NCBI GenBank assembly: GCA_030601605.1
Contig: JAUVTI010000076.1
Location: 1-8,858, forward strand
Direction of reading: 5' to 3'
Source of the DNA: Gemmatimonadales bacterium
GTDB lineage: Bacteria > Gemmatimonadota > Gemmatimonadetes > Gemmatimonadales > GWC2-71-9
Length of the DNA stretch: 8,858 bases
Below, in pieces: positions 7,131-8,858 of the stretch. How positions within the stretch are numbered: position 1 is the first letter of the stretch; each line of letters begins with the position of its first letter. The translations under genes were made by a program, and so were the position numbers. A model generated the notes under the pieces. The model was not told the DNA's origin, made no database searches, and saw only the letters and a program-made list of their open reading frames with translations.

Positions 7131-8048
7131 CTACTTCTTCCTCTCCAAGATATAGCGCGCCAGGCCGGCGAGGAGCTTGGAATCTATCCCGTGCCCCCCG
7201 AGGAGGTCTATGGCGCTCTGCGCATGCTCCCGCGCCGCCATTCCGGCCTCCTCGAGCCCCAGCAGAGTCGCGAAAGTCGCCTTGTGCTGGGCTGCGTCCT
7301 TGCCGGCCGTCTTTCCCAATTCCTCGGATGTGGCCGTCGCGTCCAGGATGTCGTCCACGATCTGGTATGCGAGGCCGATCTCCCGTCCGTACGCGCGCAG
7401 CGTGTCGATCGCCGCCGGATCCGCCCCCGCCGCCAGTCCCCCGATCACCGCGCTCGCCGTCATCAGCGCTCCGGTCTTGCAGCGGTGGATGCGATCGAGC
7501 TCGTCGAGCGCGACGCTCAGACCTTCGGCCTCCAGATCCAGCACCTGACCGGCGACCATTCCAGAGGCGCCTGCCGCCCGGTACAGCTCGGTCGAGATGG
7601 CTGCGAGCCGCTCGTCCGGAAGGCCCAGCGTCGCCGCCCCACTCGCAAGAACTCGTGCGGAGAGCGGAACGAGCCTGTAGCCCGCGATGAGGGCCGTCCC
7701 CACGTCGAACGCGACGTGCGTGGTGGGTCTCCCGCGCCTGAGGTCGTCATCGTCCATGCACGGGAGGTCGTCGTGTACCAGCGAGTATGTGTGGACCACC
7801 TCGACCGCCGCCGCCAGCTCGGTCGCATCGCCCGATCCGCCCAGCTCCCGGTGTGCGGCGATGACCAGCGCGGGCCGCAGCCGCTTTCCCGGAGCCGCCA
7901 GGCTGTACGCCATGGCCTCCCCCACCCGCCCGCCGACCTCCTGCTCCACTCGTGAGCACCAGACCCGGAGCTGCCGGTTCACGGCCTCCCGCGCGGCGCC
8001 CAGGAACTCCTGCAGGTCAGCCGTCGAGGTCGTCGGTGCGGATGGCAC
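7131..8048 (-). CDS. ispA: Short-chain polyprenyl diphosphate synthase, probable farnesyl diphosphate synthase
   Basis: Condenses isopentenyl diphosphate with dimethylallyl or geranyl diphosphate, using the products of the MEP pathway that starts with the adjacent dxs. The 305 residues align along the whole length of E. coli IspA (299). Seen are GKRLRP (54-59), the first aspartate-rich motif DDLPCMD (93-99), RRGRPTTH (104-111), KTGAL (191-195) and the second motif DDILD (232-236). Tyr88, five residues before the first motif, together with the two-residue insertion in that motif, is the arrangement of type II farnesyl (C15) synthases; geranylgeranyl product cannot be excluded. Residues 122-126 read AGYRL where family members usually have AGDAL, so a normally conserved Asp is Tyr. 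The start is the GTG at 8048: GGAGGAG lies 7 bases upstream, and the frame closes at a TGA about 30 bases further up. The gene overlaps the end of xseB by 32 bases. Confidence 0.93.
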   Translation of the reverse strand: MPSAPTTSTADLQEFLGAAREAVNRQLRVWCSRVEQEVGGRVGEAMAYSLAAPGKRLRPALVIAAHRELGGSGDATELAAAVEVVHTYSLVHDDLPCMDDDDLRRGRPTTHVAFDVGTALIAGYRLVPLSARVLASGAATLGLPDERLAAISTELYRAAGASGMVAGQVLDLEAEGLSVALDELDRIHRCKTGALMTASAVIGGLAAGADPAAIDTLRAYGREIGLAYQIVDDILDATATSEELGKTAGKDAAQHKATFATLLGLEEAGMAAREHAQSAIDLLGGHGIDSKLLAGLARYILERKK

Positions 8049-8244
8049 CGTCGGACTCCTCCAGTACGCGCTTCACCGTGAGCTCCGATTCACGGAGCAG
8101 CTTTCGGGCGCCCGCCAGGCGCCCAACCCCCTCCTCGAACAGCTCGAGGGCGCGGTCGAGATCGATGTCGGGGTTCTCCAGCTCGCGCACGATCGCCTCG
8201 AGCCGCTCCAACTCGGCACCGAACGAAGGCTTCGCATCACTCAT
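8017..8244 (-). CDS. xseB: Exodeoxyribonuclease VII small subunit
   Basis: Small subunit of exonuclease VII, which with XseA degrades single-stranded DNA to short oligonucleotides in the cytoplasm. The 75 residues are the usual length. The sequence FGAELERLEAIVRELENPDI (8-27) and the following LDRALELFEEGVGRL match the family helical hairpin (SFEEAL-LE-IV-LE ... L-ALFE-G). The frame is open further upstream, but the ATG at 8244 has GGAGAG 5 bases before it and gives the expected N-terminus. Its start overlaps the xseA stop in ATGAGTGA (8 bases), so the two subunits are probably translationally coupled. The C-terminal tail (about 64-75) is Asp-rich and lies in the overlap with ispA. Confidence 0.93.
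   Translation of the reverse strand: MSDAKPSFGAELERLEAIVRELENPDIDLDRALELFEEGVGRLAGARKLLRESELTVKRVLEESDGAIRTDDLDG
8056..8062 (-). promoter_or_regulatory. Strong ribosome binding site deciding the ispA GTG start
   Basis: GGAGGAG on the reverse strand sits 7 bases before the GTG at 8048, inside the xseB coding region where it encodes Glu-Glu. It is the best Shine-Dalgarno sequence in the operon and supports a non-ATG start in a 32-base overlap. Confidence 0.75.
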
Positions 8245-8858
8245 GGTCGCTCTCCAAAGTGCGCGCGCGGACCTCACCGTCGGCCAGCGCCAGACGGAAC
8301 GCGAGCCCGGGCGAGAACTGCGCCGCCCGCTTGAGCACCTTGCCCGCCTCATCGCGCGCGACGGCATAGCCCCGCTCCAGCACCTTGAGCGGGCTCAGCG
8401 CGTCGAGCGTGGCGCCCAGTTGCTCCACCACTGCCACGCGCCGCTCGAGCTGCGACTGCATGCTCATGGTCAGCCGGTCCGAAGTGCGCTCGAGCCTTTC
8501 CTGACCCAGTTCGACCGGGCGCGCGAGCCCGCGCGCCAACCGGAGCCCCAGCGCCGCGACGGTGTGCGCCGCTGCCTCTCGGTCCGGGACCGCCGCCTCC
8601 GCCGCTGTCGACGGGGTCGCCGCCCTGAGATCCGCCACCAGATCCGTGAGCGCGACGTCGGTCTCGTGACCCACAGCGGAGATCGTGGGCACGGGCACGG
8701 CGGCGACCGCGCGCGCGACACGCTCGCTGTTGAACGCCCACAGGTCCTCGCGCGATCCTCCGCCCCGCCCCACGATCACCAGATCGACCTCCGGAAGCCT
8801 GCCCGCCGTCTCCAGGGCGGCGCACAGCTCGTCCTCGGCGCCTTCACCCTGCACCTTG
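8237..8858 (-). CDS. xseA: Exodeoxyribonuclease VII large subunit, C-terminal part (5' end outside window)
   Basis: Catalytic subunit of exonuclease VII. About 206 residues are visible; the N-terminal OB-fold domain lies beyond the right edge. The frame enters as KVQGEGA, typical of the family interior, so the GTG at 8854 is not the start. The catalytic-domain motifs are VIVGRGGGSREDLWAFN (27-43 of the visible part), ISAVGHETD (59-67) and VADLRAATPSTAAE (74-87). The remainder is Arg/Glu/Leu-rich and likely forms the coiled-coil arm that binds XseB copies, ending with LSPLKVLERGYAV and a short beta-rich tail. It is the first visible gene of the operon; the operon promoter is not in the window. 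Confidence 0.95.
   Translation of the reverse strand, partial: KVQGEGAEDELCAALETAGRLPEVDLVIVGRGGGSREDLWAFNSERVARAVAAVPVPTISAVGHETDVALTDLVADLRAATPSTAAEAAVPDREAAAHTVAALGLRLARGLARPVELGQERLERTSDRLTMSMQSQLERRVAVVEQLGATLDALSPLKVLERGYAVARDEAGKVLKRAAQFSPGLAFRLALADGEVRARTLESDHE

Noticed and set aside
5060..7690. Very long forward-strand open frame (876 codons) antisense to nadK, dxs and ispA
   Set aside because: It runs across three well-supported genes with clear motifs on the other strand. Its translation is Arg/His/Pro-rich low-complexity sequence typical of the antisense frame of high-GC genes.
8245..8367. Longer xseB frame starting at 8367
   Set aside because: It would add 41 Arg/Ser-rich residues overlapping xseA; the ATG at 8244 has a ribosome site and gives the family-typical 75 residues.

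Overview
The window is high-GC bacterial chromosomal DNA, tightly packed with genes. Two forward-strand envelope genes occupy positions 1 to 2567. A reverse-strand housekeeping operon occupies 2675 to 8858. I see no RNA gene, insertion sequence, phage gene, CRISPR array or attachment site. GC content, a serine-hydrolase/beta-barrel pair of exported proteins, and the sequence style of these proteins suggest a Gemmatimonadota-like bacterium. This is an impression rather than a demonstrated placement, but the outer-membrane protein and signal peptide do point to a diderm (Gram-negative) cell.

Forward part: the C-terminal portion of an SGNH/GDSL-type hydrolase runs in from the left edge (1-840). 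A strong inverted repeat with a short T tract follows (864-897). Next is a 549-residue exported beta-barrel protein (918-2567) with an unusual helix-rich insert. The best promoter-like match for the second gene overlaps the inverted repeat and would give a nearly leaderless mRNA.

A 107-bp spacer (2568-2674) separates the converging transcription units. It holds weak inverted repeats but no convincing terminator.

Reverse part, in transcription order: xseA (cut by the right edge), xseB, ispA, dxs, nadK, recN. Neighbouring genes overlap by 8, 32, 4 and 11 bases, and the one non-overlapping junction (ispA-dxs) is 7 bases, so this is very likely one transcript whose promoter lies beyond the right edge. 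XseA and XseB form exonuclease VII and RecN is an SMC-like double-strand-break repair ATPase. Dxs starts the MEP isoprenoid pathway and IspA elongates its C5 products to a short-chain prenyl diphosphate. NadK makes NADP, which DXP reductoisomerase and other biosynthetic enzymes need as NADPH. The order resembles the widespread xseA-xseB-ispA-dxs-tlyA-nadK/argR-recN cluster, with tlyA and argR missing here.

I do not find a clear new system. The points most worth following up are the IspA substitution of a normally conserved Gly-Asp, the overlapped terminator/promoter upstream of the barrel gene, and the helical cysteine-bearing insert in that barrel protein.
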